Part shown: in pieces, positions 34,685 through 45,002 of the stretch
Position numbering within the stretch: the stretch's first letter is position 1
How the letters are laid out: the number at the start of each line of letters is the position of its first letter
From: Isoetes taiwanensis
Taxonomy: Eukaryota; Streptophyta; Lycopodiopsida; Isoetales; Isoetaceae
Direction of reading: 5' to 3'
Assembly (NCBI GenBank): GCA_021234155.1
Contig: JAJEKV010000324.1
Location: 250,001-314,000 of the forward strand
Length of the DNA stretch: 64,000 nt
Position numbers and translations under genes: made by a program
The notes under the pieces: generated by a model
The model's database searches: none
Seen by the model: only the letters and a program-made list of their open reading frames with translations
Told to the model about the DNA's origin: nothing

Positions 34685-36364
34685 TCGCGGACGTCCCCTA
34701 CTGTGATACGGTTGCACTCACCGTATACAAAACAGAGTTCATCCCCATACCAGCTCCATGCTAATCTGAGGGCCCTCCACATGACACCGCAACCGCGGAC
34801 GGGTTCCATTGGGAAGAGTGGAAGGGTCATTGCACCCCGCCTCCCTCGGGGCCTACCTAGGCTGCGGAAGCGTAAACATACATGTCAAGAGCACATACAT
34901 CAACATCATATGACCATCACGAAGGATGGTCCTCCACATATCTGCATGGACAAAGATCAAGACATCACATAGGGAATCCTACCCAAGGCTCAGACTCAAA
35001 GGGAGGACCGGCGGCTTGGGGTCTCCAGAGTTCATTGCAGGGCATGTAATTCATGGCAATGGATTTGGCTGGCATAAGAACATGGCATAGGGTTGTCCAC
35101 TCCATCCGCCCTCCCGTGCACACTTTGCGAGTAGGCTGAAAAGTGTTGGGACCCGATCAGAGCCGCCCGGATGCATAGCCAAGGGGGCTATATCTGGGTT
35201 GCATCTCCCGCCCGATGGGGCGGTAGGGATCTCTCCCTCCGAGAGATCTACATGCTGACTCAAGGTGACTAGAGGGCCACTGCCCGTATACGACTTGAAC
35301 TCAATGGAAGGTCATATTCACCACCTCACGAGTGTCGAGCCCATGCCTTGCCCACACGCAGTGGCAAGCCATTAGACCTAGTCACAATGATCCCCGGCAG
35401 CACTAACACACCATAGGGATCGCTCAGAGTCGAGAACACGAACCTCCTTATAAGCCGGGCCTCGGCCCTTCACCCACAACCCGGTGTGGCTCTTGTGCCT
35501 GAGGCGCATCTACTGGTGTGCTAGAGAGGCTACTCTAGGAGCATCAACTACAAAGCTTTAGGTCTCTACCCCCCTTCCCAATACAAGGAGTTCATAGAGA
35601 TGCATCATCCATATACTTCACAGAGAACTAAAGAACTAAATCTAATCTACAACATAGAGTTAGGTTCTTTAGTTAGAATCTGCTATCTAGAGATCTAGAG
35701 GGTTGCTATGGCCAATCTAATAGGCTAAACCTATTGATTCAATGACTAAAATAGGGTTTAGACTATCTAATTGGCCAAATACCTGATCCTTGAGGGGCTC
35801 CTCCTGACCTGAGCTCGACCATCCTGCTGAGACACTCGAATCTAGAGGAACTAAGGATGCAATTCCCAAATCAGTGGGATGCGGTTTTGTTTTGAGGCAG
35901 CCAAAACAGGAGTCCTCAAGCCCTAAAATCGAAAAAATTGGGCTAGTTAGGGTTTCCTACCCTATATAGACAAGGGGGTTGGCTAGGGTTTCCAATTATC
36001 CCCTTTTGGCATGTGGGATAATTGGAAATGGGCCCACTTGCCTTTAAGGGCTAGGTGGCCAAATGTGCACACATGGAAATGTGTGCCCACATTAATGTGT
36101 ACATTGGAAAATGTGCACATTAATTGCACCTATGGGTGTGGCCCACTTGGCATAAAGTGTCCACTTGTAAATGTGTGCCCCATTAATGTGTACATTGGAA
36201 AATGTGCACATTAATAGTTGCACATATTTCTGGCAAGTTGCCCCCTAGGGCTACTCACACGGCGTTGCACGCTAAGCATACCGTCGCCACCGAGTGGCGG
36301 TAATGCGTGCGTAGGCAACGATGCGGTATCGCCCCGGGCGTGCATGTCTTTGGAACGCGTCACA
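34685..36364 (-). repeat. LTR C (5' LTR of copy 2)
   Basis: About 1,680 bp, ending CGTCACA at 36364 and abutting the primer-binding site at its left edge. TATA box TCTATATAGGG near 35965 (minus). It pairs with LTR B; identical AT-rich blocks between them argue for a fairly recent insertion of copy 2. Confidence 0.88.
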
Positions 36365-36713
36365 TCGCCTTCCCTCTTCAGGTGTCCCTTTGCCTTCCAT
36401 CCGTTTCGTCCTCGGGCTCGCTCTTCCTCTTCCAGTCCGAGTCCGAAGTTTTGCGAGCTTGAGTCGGAGGAATCTGAACTGGGGGATCTCCTTCTCTTGC
36501 TTCTCTTCTTGTCCCTTCCTGTTTTCCGAGCTGATGCTTGTGGCAATTGAGCGTTGCCCACCGAACCCGCTCCTGCTTGTGCTGCTAGCAGAGCCTTTAT
36601 CTGCTCAAGGTCCGTCCTCATCTGGGATATCTCCTCCTCTGGGGTCATGGGTTCCATTTCTTCAAATAGGTTCCTTGCTTGGGAGGTGGTCTAGGCGTGG
36701 TCTGTTCTTCCAT
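36365..36713 (-). pseudogene. Copy 1 gag, N-terminal part (right of the nested insertion)
   Basis: The start of copy 1 gag: ATG at 36713 (MEEQTTPRPPPKQ), a frame change, then MTPEEEISQMRTDLEQIKALL, a coiled-coil-like segment, and a basic Ser-rich stretch (KKRSKRRRSPSSDSSDSSS). It breaks off at LTR C and continues at 23011. The same sequence in copy 2 lies at about 29980-30298. Confidence 0.8.
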
Positions 36714-36932
36714 GATGTCTCGGCGGCGTTGTTCTCCTGAGCCTAGGCCTCTAGCTGCATACACAAGTAATTCATGGCTATATGGTTAGTTTTCTTGTTT
36801 TCTTACATTGTTTACGTTTGTTGGCATAGTTGTGGCGCAAAATGCATCAACAAGACATTTAAGAGTGCAAAAGGGATTATATTTATATTATATAATATTT
36901 TAGTACAAAAGTCTCCGGGATCAAGAGTCTAA
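36714..36932 (-). promoter_or_regulatory. AT-rich spacer with TATA-like motif upstream of copy 1 gag
   Basis: Counterpart of 30299-30529. The minus strand has AATATAAATATAA near 36870. A weak candidate for an internal promoter. Confidence 0.35.
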
Positions 36933-38455
36933 CTAATCTTGAAATCGCCGGTAAGACGGGTTGTCCTCAAGGAACTTCTTAACTTGGGCCGTTCCCGAAT
37001 GACCCAAGTTCGATGACGCTTTGCCGACGAAGCCGCTCGCAAGGCTCTCACCAGCTCTTCCACCACCGCGGTCGGATGTAAGGGCTGCGGTGGACCGCCA
37101 ATCTCGTCGACGTCGATGGGGTATGGCGTAAGTCGAAGAGGTCAAGTGCCATTGCCCTCTTGACCGGGGACATCGTAGTCGACATTTGGGCTATCGCGAG
37201 CATGCACCAACGAGCGAGAGTGCAATCGGCATGAACACTCCTTCTTCACCTCACGGGGCTGAACTTGCGGTGGATTACCGCTATTCTCCCATCTAGTAGC
37301 AGCAGCGGTAGTACCTCGGGGACTGTCATTGTCGCGTCATTTGAAGCCTCTAAAACTTGTTTGGCCTCCGCCACATTGCCTCCCGGGCCAGATTCGACTT
37401 CTATTTCGGTGAGGTCGGTAGTCTTCAATTGTGGAGTCGACTTCGCTGGAGGTCGATTCCTCGCTCCTCTTGATAGAGGTGGTGTCGAAGGCCTCGACAT
37501 TAAAATGCTTGTGGTCTTCCCACGGATCCCCATCGTTCACGGAGGGCGAGGAACTCCTCCCTCCGTTGGCGACTCTCGCTCGTCCATCATTTGCCTGATG
37601 CTGCTGTAGGCCTGGATGTCTGAAGTCGACTCTCCTGTGTAAGTGTCGGCTTCCCTCACTTGGAGCGGAAAGTCCGAGGCTCCCCGGACGATGAAGTCGT
37701 CCAAGTCTGACTGCCGTAGCTGGTGGAGTAGTTCGTCCAATCTGAGCTCCCTCTCTCTGCACTCGGGAAGGTTCTGGATGTCGCTGAGGAGTAAATACTC
37801 CTCTCCGTTGATGATGATTGGGGCTAGGCTTGTGATGCCTAGCCCGAGTGGGGAGCAATCGACGCTCGCCGGCCTCGCTCAAAGTTCACCATCTCCTCGC
37901 TCGCTTGTTGTTGCGTTCCTCCTCTGAGTCGAGCTCCGTGTACTTATTGTCGTCGGACTCCTCTTCTTCTTCGTCTTCTCCTTCCTGCTCTTGCTGATAT
38001 TGCAAACGCATCTGCTCTTCTTCCTGCACTGCTATGGGGTCCACCTCCATCGGAGGGATAGAGGTTGCCCCCATTGGGTTTTCGGCACGGTGGGATAAGA
38101 AAATGGCTAAGGCCGCGGTGTAGGAGAAGTACTTGGTCCTGTTGGCTGTCAGGACCATGTAGTCTGGCAGCCTTTGCGCTTTGTTGGTTAGGTACTTGGC
38201 GATGTTGGGGACATCCTCCAAGGCTGCTTGAAGGGATGGGCGGGGGACAAAATAGCCTATGCAAGGGGGGACCTGGACAAGGGAGGGTCCTACCCTAGCT
38301 TGGAACTCTGCTAGGACTTGTCTATATGCTGGGGTTGCATTTAAAGTAGCTTGCACATCTAATTCCTTCTCGAAGACTCGGAAGATGTCGTTGACATCTG
38401 CCTCAGCAGCATGGGCACTGGCGCTGTACCATCGGCTGAAGTCAGCAGTGGCCAT
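36933..38455 (-). CDS. Accessory ORF-B of the chromovirus, copy 1
   Basis: The same gene as 30530-32050. The ATG at 38455 opens an intact frame to 37886, encoding EADVNDIFRVFEKELDVQ, NATPAYRQVLAEFQARVGP, GYFVPRPSLQAALEDVPNI, LTNKAQRLPDYMV, NRTKYFSYTAALAIFLSHRA and an acidic, Gln-rich stretch ending EESDDNKYTELDSEEE. The second half (37882-36933) continues in shifted frames and ends AQVKKFLEDNPSYRRFQD with a stop at 36933. The N-terminal domain is almost unchanged between copies although its codons differ at many third positions. No transmembrane segment, zinc motif or protease motif is visible. Position before gag recalls the extra ORF1 of Tat/Ogre elements, but those lack an integrase chromodomain. 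Confidence 0.72.
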
Positions 38456-38568
38456 TGATCTAGCAAGGAAGGGAGTATCAAACGGATGCAGAAGCGCCTC
38501 AGGGAGCTGGAAGATCGCCTAAGCAGTGGAGAGCAAACTTGCAGGGTGCCAAATGAAAAATGATGGAC

Positions 38569-38579
38569 CTATTTATAGA
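38569..38579 (-). promoter_or_regulatory. TATA box upstream of ORF-B (copy 1)
   Basis: The minus strand reads TCTATAAATAGG, about 115 bp before the ATG at 38455, as in copy 2. Confidence 0.5.
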
Positions 38580-38756
38580 AAAGTGGAAAACCCTAATTTT
38601 TGGATGACCTAGAATTCACTGGAGTTGGGCGATTCTGACCTATTAGGAGGTGCAATTGAGTGTTTGGAGGCTAATTTTTGGTTTAAAGCATGCTAAGAAC
38701 AACTAATGAACTATTGCAGCAAACTGGAGATCATTTGGTGAAGAAAATGGTGCGAG

Positions 38757-38823
38757 GTCTCACACGTTGCGCCCAGACCGATTTTGAGAATCTTATTTTC
38801 TGTCCTGGCGCGACGTGTGAGAC
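38757..38823. repeat. Palindrome T1 in the ORF-A/ORF-B spacer (copy 1)
   Basis: Arms of about 22 nt: GTCTCACACGTTGCGCCCAG on the left and CTGGCGCGACGTGTGAGAC on the right. The core differs from its counterpart S3 but remains largely self-complementary (GATTTTGAGAATCTTATTTTC when read through, 21 nt). Confidence 0.78.
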
Positions 38824-38954
38824 ATGGGTTCTAATTGGGCTAGGCTTACTCAATTTGGGTGATCTAAGGCTGTAATTCCACTAAACTCGTCGAGTTAGGC
38901 AGAATTGACCCCTTATTTGGTCGATTTGGAGCTGTTTTGGGCACTTTTGGGCAT

Positions 38955-39018
38955 GGTTCACACGTTGCCCGGCCAAAAATGAGAATCTCATTTTTCGTCG
39001 GCGCGACGATGTGAGACA
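38955..39018. repeat. Palindrome T2 in the ORF-A/ORF-B spacer (copy 1)
   Basis: Outer arms TTCACACGT and ACGATGTGAGAC around the perfect inner stem AAAAATGAGA/TCTCATTTTT. Counterpart S4 in copy 2 has ATTTCTA/TAGAAAT in this place. Confidence 0.78.
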
Positions 39019-39200
39019 TCGTCTCAATTTTGCTCAAAGCTCCAATTTAACTAAAATAAAAGCTAGAAATCGATATCTTAACTTATTTAAACAAGATCTG
39101 ACACTTTATTTACACAAAAAAATTTTATATTAACAAAAATGTTCATTATTTACAAAAGGTTTCAAGGGCGTTCTCCTTGATGTGCACGGCAAGATACATA

Positions 39201-40218
39201 TCACGCCTCATGAGGGGTAACCCTCTTGGCGATTAAACGTGCAGGCCGTTGAATCTTCAAAATCTTTGCACTATCTTTGCCTCTGCTGCCTCTCGTAGGG
39301 GCACAACATTCGTCGGTTACCGCGATGTCCGGTGTTGTATTCTCGCATGACTTCCACGAACCAAAGCGTTGGAAGGGCGCCAGGGGGATCAAGAGTCCGT
39401 AACTCTTTCCGAAGTGGCGGATCTCCTTGAGCTTCTTCTTCTTGCTCCGCTTCTTCCTCGGTGCTCGGGGAGGCTTGGGCACGGGTGGCGGTGGCTTCAA
39501 AGTCGACTTCTTGTCGGATGTCCGCCGATTGTTCTTACCCCACGGTGCTCGATAGTAGGCATTGTATGCCTCCCACTTCACCATGTACGCGTTGTGCTCC
39601 TTGATCTTCTTCTGATAGACCTTGACCGGGTCTATCACGTGCCCTCCGTTGTGGTCGGCGGGGCTTTAACCCTATCCCGTTGGAAAGGTGGGGGCCCGGT
39701 GTCGCCCGGACTGATCTTCCTCGAGGTGCCACTGCTCGGGTACCTCCTTCTTCCGCGGGTGGGGTTTTGAAGAGCTTCGCCCCTACGGGTTGGGGGCGTA
39801 ATCCTCGTCCCGAAGTCGTTGGTAGAGGGAGGGTCTGTTCGCCTGTTGGTTCGTTGATCACGGGCCCCGTCGCTCGCTTGCCGACCTTCACAACTTTCCG
39901 CGCTTTGCCTTGATGGCTTTGGCCTTTCTCTTCTTTGGCCCGGGCTGGCTGTGGTGGTCGTCTTCCGACTCTTAGCCCTACGCTTTCGCGGCGGCTCTTT
40001 GGCTTCATACTTGGCGATGGCGTGCAAGATCGGCTTCTTCATCAGGGGGTGAGCGGGCGTATTGCTTTGCTCTTCTCTCCCCTTGCTCCTCCCCGCATGT
40101 GGGTCTCGGTCGGGTGTTGCTCCTCGGCTATTGGCTGCCTGCGCGCTCCCTTTGCTCCCTGGTCCTCTCCTCCTCCACTGCGATCTCCTCTAGGATTTGA
40201 TGCATGATGTCTGGCCGG
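39201..40218 (-). pseudogene. Accessory ORF-A of the chromovirus, copy 1 (5' end deleted)
   Basis: Counterpart of 32797-34049. It reads KPILHAIAKYEAKEPPRKRR near 40000, a long basic Pro-rich stretch in shifted frames, then MIDPVKVYQKKIKEHNAYM, KWEAYNAYYR, PPPPVPKPPRAPRKKRSKKK, KLKEIRHFGKSYG and a C-terminal part to TPHEA with TGA at 39201. Its start codon, promoter and leader were lost in the deletion that joins it to LTR D at about 40218. Confidence 0.6.
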
Positions 40219-41639
40219 TAGGCAATGATCAGCCCAATGCATATAGGGAATCCTACCCAAGGCTCAGACACAGGGATGGACTGACAAGCTTGGGTCTCCA
40301 GAGTTCATTGCAGACAGAATTCATGACAATGGATTTGGCTGGCATAAGAACATGGCAATGGATAGTCCACTCCATCCGCCCCTCCTGTGCACACTTTGCA
40401 GAGTAGGTTGAAAAGTGTTGGGACTTTTCATCAGTAGCCTCACGGATGCATAGCCCGATGAGCTATTCCCGGGTTACATCTCCCCAGTCCGATGGGGCGG
40501 GCGGGGATCACTCCCTCCAGAGATCTACATGCTGACTCAAGGAGACTAGAGAGCCACTGCCCTTATTCGACTGGAACCCAATGGACAGTGAACCCCACTT
40601 CACGGGTGTCGAGCCCATGCCTTGCCCGCACTCAGTGGCAAGCCATTAGACCTAGTCACAATGATCCCCGGTAGGCCTTACACACCAGAGGGATCGTTCA
40701 AGAGTCAGGACACGAACCTCCTTCTTAGCCAGTCTGGTCCCTTCACCCACAACCAGGTGTGGTTCTTGTACACAGGCCGAATCTATATGGTGCTAGAGAG
40801 GCTAATCTAGGAGCATCCACTACCAAGCTTTAGGTCTCTACCCCCCCTTCCCAATACAAGGAGTTCATAGAGATACATCCTCCACATACATCATAAGAGA
40901 ACTAAAGAACAAGATCTAATCTATATCATAGAGTTAGGTTCTTTAGTTAGAGTCTGATACCTAGAGATCTAGAAGGCTGCTATGGGCAATTTAATAGGCT
41001 AAACCTACTGATTTTATGACTAAAAGAGGGTTTAAGCTATTAAATTGCCTAAATACCTGATCCTTGAGGGACTCCTCCTGACCTGAGCTCGACCATCCTG
41101 CTGAAACGCTCGAGTCAAGGGAAACTAAGGGTACAGTTCTCTCCGGCAGAGTCTGGGAGGCGGTTTTGGCTCTTGAGGCAGCCAAAACAGAGTTCTAAAG
41201 CCCCAGAAACGAAATTGGGCAAGTTAGGGTTTCCCCTCCTAAATAGACATGGGGATTGGTTAGGGTTTCCAATTATCCCCTTTTGGCATGTGGGATAATT
41301 GGGAATGGGCCCACTTGCCATTAATGGCTAGGTGGCAAAATGTGCCCACATGGAAATGTGTGCACATTAATGAATGTGCACATTGGAGAATGTGCACATT
41401 AATTGCACCTATGGGTATGGCCCACTTGGCATAAGGTGTCCATATGGAAATGTGTGCCCACATTAATGTGTATATTGGTAAATGTGCACATTAATGCCAA
41501 TGCACATTTCTAGCAAGTTGCCCCCTAGGGCTACCCACTTGGCTATGCGTCGGCGTACGCGTCAGTCGGGATGGCGTGTACGCGTGACGGGGCAGTACAG
41601 TATACGTCCTGGGACCGTATACTGTGCTGGAACGTCACA
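40219..41639 (-). repeat. LTR D (5' LTR of copy 1, truncated)
   Basis: About 1,420 bp. It matches LTR A from the CAATGATCAG block onward; the first about 215 bp of the LTR as seen in A, including its TGTGACGT end, are missing. It ends ACGTCACA at 41639, directly followed by the GATTG duplication. Confidence 0.88.
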
Positions 41640-43466
41640 GATTGGAACAATCAATTTTGTCTAGCATATTATCTTGAAAGTCTTCATGCAGGTCACCATT
41701 CAATGTGTCTGCTGCAGATGATGCTTGAATAACCTTGTCTTTAACTTCTTGTGGAATATCTGCAGGGTTACTGTAAGCTGGGATAGCTGAATTACCTGAA
41801 ATATTTGATACAGTGTTGACTTTGGTAGACTTATCCACATGGGAGGTCATCTGAGATGAGTTACTGTCAAGAACTGAGTTTTTTACTTGAGCCAATTGTG
41901 GTGGCACAATTTGCTTATCAGCTTTGTTAACCTTAAAGCTCTCTGCCAGAACTTTACCACATAGTTTCAGTCCCTTGAGTATGGCAGGTTTTTGAGTAAC
42001 ATGGCTTTTATTAATGGAACATTCTTAACTTTTGAATGTCCCAGGTGATCATACATGTCCTGTGGCTGCACTTTGAAGTTTTCTCGAGAGTCTGTAATCA
42101 CTTGGTCTAATAGATTATGGAGCTTTTCTGTGTGCATTCCATTATATTGAATTGGAGCTTTCCCTTTATCTTTGAATTTTCCATAATTCTGTAAAACTTT
42201 GACTCCAGTGGAATTGTATACATCGAAGGTTTGGTTGGAATATTGAGAGCCTTTACCTTTGTTAGGTAAATGAGAGATGGCATCAAGCCTTTTAATTTGA
42301 TTATTTTTAATTCTCCTTTTACTCCCATTAACCTTATTCCATTGGAATTCTTGATGTAGGTCTGGTGTAGTCAAGCTCGAGTTGGCTGACTTTCCTGATA
42401 AAAACTTGCCATTGACTTTGTTTTCAGAGTCATTTTTAGATTCTACTCCAGTGTTCTGAGCAACAAGTTCAGCTCTGATCAATACTGCATCTCTTTGAGG
42501 ACAATCTGCATACCAAAAATGTCTCTTCGAACAACTTTGGCAATGAGGAGGTAGGCCTGACCATCTCAAAGATAGATAGGAGTTTTGACCAAAAGCATCA
42601 CAGAAGGGAATTGAGGTAGGAATGGTTTTAGAAAGGTCTATTTGGATGAAAGCTCTTGGGGATCTTGAGGAGGAGTATTCAGTACAGATATAATTCCCAA
42701 TAGAGTTAAACAGAAGCTTCAGGCATTCTTCACTCCAATAAATAGGATTTAAACCCTGTAATGTTGTAGAGGCCACACATAAATTTTTCATACCTTCAGA
42801 GTTAAGTTTAGGGTCCCATTTGAGAAAGGAGATCTGATAGGCCTCAAAAGTTTGAACGCCAAGCTTAAGAAAATAATTGGCAGTTCTTTGACTTCCACAT
42901 TCTACCATTATGTATGGATAGTTCAACCAGTAAATGGCATTTAGAATGATCCCCTTTTGCAGGTTGAGACAAAAAGTCCATAATTTATCCAAATGGATGC
43001 CCGATCTTGAGACTTTTATAATAACAGCAGTATCTTTAAGGGAAGACATTTTAGAATGAACTCAAGGTAAATTTAGAGAAATACCATGATAAAGCTTCTG
43101 CTTACTCCCTTCAATAGGACGGAGCTCCTTCAAATCAGCATCATAATTCTCATCAGGTTGAAGCTCATTAGTAGGTCTCGGGACACCATAGGGCAGAGGA
43201 GTTTGAGTGGCAGGATCCAGAGCAGGAAGACGCCCCCACATGTCAGGATCTTTAGAGAAATTATCCCACACTGGAGTTTTGAATGTTTTTGGATCCGTGC
43301 CCTGATTTTGATCTGCAAGGTTAGCGAAATTTCCAAAAAGAATGAATTGTTTTGGATTCTTATGGAAAGAGCTTAACTGGTAAAGAAGAGCGGCTTGATC
43401 CTTGGTCGACAGAGTAGAGAAAGAGTGCAGCAAAAATTTAGGGCTAAAGTGATTTTTATTTTCCAT
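41640..43466 (-). pseudogene. LINE ORF1, 5' part (DUF4283, zinc knuckle)
   Basis: The N-terminal part of the LINE RNA-binding protein; the rest lies at 16003-15362. The ATG at 43466 begins MENKNHFSPKFLL. An in-frame TGA interrupts the frame near 43062, and reading resumes in the same frame with MSSLKDTAVIIKVS. A DUF4283-like domain follows (LDKLWTFCLNLQKGI, IMVECGSQRTANYFL), then YLSLRWSGLPPHCQSC with a zinc knuckle CQSCSKRHFWYADC that is one residue short of the usual CX2CX4HX4C spacing before the His. After a Ser/Asn/Lys-rich region the frame changes near 41990 and runs to the insertion point. This ORF1 type is typical of plant L1 elements. Confidence 0.8.
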
Positions 43467-43665
43467 AAGAATAACGCAGGAGAAAACAACAAGGGGCAGA
43501 ATGAGTGGAGAGCAAAGCAAATGGAGATCGGAATTGGAGTGAGAAAACAAGATTGAAAATAGGAGGAGAAGCAGACAAGGAATAGGACAAGATCCTATCT
43601 ATAATGAAGATAATCAGGATTACTCCTCAGTGCCAGAATTCTCGAAGAAGACATTCAAGAATATT

Positions 43666-43986
43666 TCAATTTATAGAGAAATCCCCTAATTCAACTTCAG
43701 AATATAATTTGATGGATATTTTGGAATCAAACTGCTCGCTGTAGGCTCTAATTGTAGCAGTAGCTTCAATGTTCTTGGATCCCAGAAACTCTTCAAGCCA
43801 AGAATCGATAATTTGAAGCTCAAATTCTTCACACCCCGGGACAAAAGAGCACTCAAATTGAAATGCGTGATGAGGAAAAACACTTCTGTAGATCAGAGAA
43901 TTCCACAGATCAGAAGGTTGTCCAACAAGAAAACCACAAAATAGTCTATCCTCTTGCTTTAGAATTGCAAAGATTTTAGTATCCAT
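43666..43986 (-). CDS. Upstream ORF in the LINE 5' region (106 codons)
   Basis: An intact ORF on the LINE sense strand, 200 bp before ORF1 and in another frame. It begins MDTKIFAILKQEDRLFCGF, then WNSLIYRSVFPHHAFQFEC, ending VELGDFSIN. Composition looks protein-like rather than random. No known domain is recognised. It could be the true first ORF of the element, an N-terminal piece of ORF1 cut off by a shift, or chance. Confidence 0.35.
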   Translation of the reverse strand: MDTKIFAILKQEDRLFCGFLVGQPSDLWNSLIYRSVFPHHAFQFECSFVPGCEEFELQIIDSWLEEFLGSKNIEATATIRAYSEQFDSKISIKLYSEVELGDFSIN

Positions 43987-44190
43987 GTGAAGATCTTTGC
44001 ATATGAAATGCTAGCCTCTACAAGGCTAGCTCACCAATCAGAGAAATTCGGGTGACAATCAGGTTGAATCGATCAAGTTTCAGCAATTTTTGCCAAGAAA
44101 GTATTTCAAACTGAAAAAAGGGGTAAAAGACAAAAGTGCCAAGATTTTAGGCGCTCGTCCCATTTTCTCCTCATTTTTTCCCATTACAAC

Positions 44191-44869
44191 ATTCTTTAGT
44201 GCAGTGCTAGCTTCTTTGCTCAAATGCTGCATTAAGTCACCAGTGCAATCGTGTTTAGTCTTCCAGTAAAAATACAACTTGATTGAAGCCCCAAAGTGGA
44301 AGTCACCTAATTGCTGGAACAGATCTCGGGTTTTTCCAAGTAACTCACGAAAACCATGGCTAACCTACGGAATTCAACAAGCTATGCAGTCGGTAAGTGA
44401 TTCCCGCCTTCGATCAGTCAGGAATGGGCAAGAATTCCCATTTTTGTAGCGAGCTCAAAGGAGTGGAGCCAAATTTCAGGATACAAATCCAAAACCTAAG
44501 TTTAAGGATTGATGTTGGTACAGTGATTAAGCCATGGTGTATGAACCATGGTTGTTATCCAAAGGATCCGCGTAATAGATTGAGATTCTCGAGCAAGACG
44601 AGCATTCATGCAGTGCACGTGTTGCATACATGCATTGGATGCATTTTTTGACCACACATCCAGTTGGAAGATCATCATTTATTGTGGAGTTCTTCTTCGG
44701 CTTCTCATTGATGCTTTCTCAATCTTAGTAGCTCCCTTGTTTCTTTTCTACAATCTCATGCAGAGGAGGGACTTCTTCTTGCACGGGTTGACCTTTCTTT
44801 GACAGCTCTCCTCTTCTATCTTCGCCTTTTGTCCTGCATAAGACAATCCTTGGACTTTTGTCTTGAATC
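44191..44869. other. Flank of the LINE, no gene recognised
   Basis: Right of the LINE target duplication. Short ORFs on both strands lack recognisable motifs. GAAATTCG- and TCTT-rich text looks like ordinary intergenic or UTR sequence. Confidence 0.4.
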
Positions 44870-45002
44870 TAGTGTATTGAAATTTGAGAGTTCTTTGGTA
44901 TCAGATGTTGTTGTATTTTGCGAGTCAGAGCACGAGAATTCAAGTTCTGTCTGACTTGTCAGGGGCAATCCAAAAACCAAAACATGGTAACTCGTTTAAT
45001 GG
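44870..45002. repeat. Dispersed repeat R, copy 1, left part
   Basis: Shares blocks such as TTGTCAGGGGCAATCCAAAA and TTTAATGG with 57100-57190. The repeat is interrupted at about 45003 by a LINE fragment and resumes near 46480. Confidence 0.65.

Larger units (their letters stand above)
23012..36364 (-). mobile_element. Nested Ty3/gypsy chromovirus, copy 2 (near-complete)
   Basis: A second family member in the same orientation, inserted in the gag gene of copy 1. It has two LTRs of 1,670 and 1,680 bp (B and C), a polypurine tract at 24682-24693, a primer-binding site at 34671-34684, and all genes in order: ORF-A, ORF-B, gag, PR, RT, RH, INT-chromodomain. The gag sequence on either side of it (about 22960-23011 and 36365-36420) lines up with the uninterrupted gag of copy 2 near 29950-29990, confirming the insertion. 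The 5-bp flanks (CTGGC, TCGCC) do not match exactly. At 13.35 kb it is long for a chromovirus, because of the accessory ORFs. Confidence 0.9.
16004..41639 (-). mobile_element. Outer Ty3/gypsy chromovirus, copy 1 (with accessory ORFs)
   Basis: An LTR retrotransposon on the minus strand inside LINE ORF1. Its 3' LTR is at 16004-17679 and its 5' LTR, truncated, at about 40219-41639. The LTR termini are TGTGACGT and ACGTCACA, and the flanking GATTG duplication is perfect. The internal order on the minus strand is ORF-A, ORF-B, gag, protease, RT, RNase H, integrase with chromodomain, polypurine tract. Copy 2 of the same family is inserted in gag at 23012-36364. A deletion fused ORF-A to the LTR at about 40218 and removed the primer-binding site, the leader and about 215 bp of LTR, so this copy cannot replicate on its own. 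Confidence 0.9.
9913..44181 (-). mobile_element. L1-type LINE retrotransposon, interrupted by gypsy and foldback insertions
   Basis: A non-LTR retrotransposon on the minus strand. Its poly(A) tail appears as a T-run from 9913, and its 5' end is placed at 44181 because the 9-mer CATTACAAC occurs directly before the T-run (9904-9912) and again at 44182-44190, as a target-site duplication should. Gene order is 5' UTR with an upstream ORF (43666-43986), ORF1 (43466-41640, continuing 16003-15362) and ORF2 (15251-10791), then a long 3' UTR. Removing the gypsy complex (16004-41639 plus one GATTG) leaves about 8.6 kb. Nesting gives relative ages: the LINE is older than both the gypsy element and the foldback element inside it. 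Confidence 0.85.

Noticed and set aside
23007-36369. Target duplication CTGGC/TCGCC for gypsy copy 2
   Set aside because: The 5-mers do not match. The insertion is supported by interrupted gag, and the duplication was probably blurred by base errors.
44080-44277. ORF spanning the LINE 5' end
   Set aside because: It crosses the junction set by CATTACAAC and shows no known motif. A chance frame is the simplest explanation, though it is also the best reason to re-check that junction.
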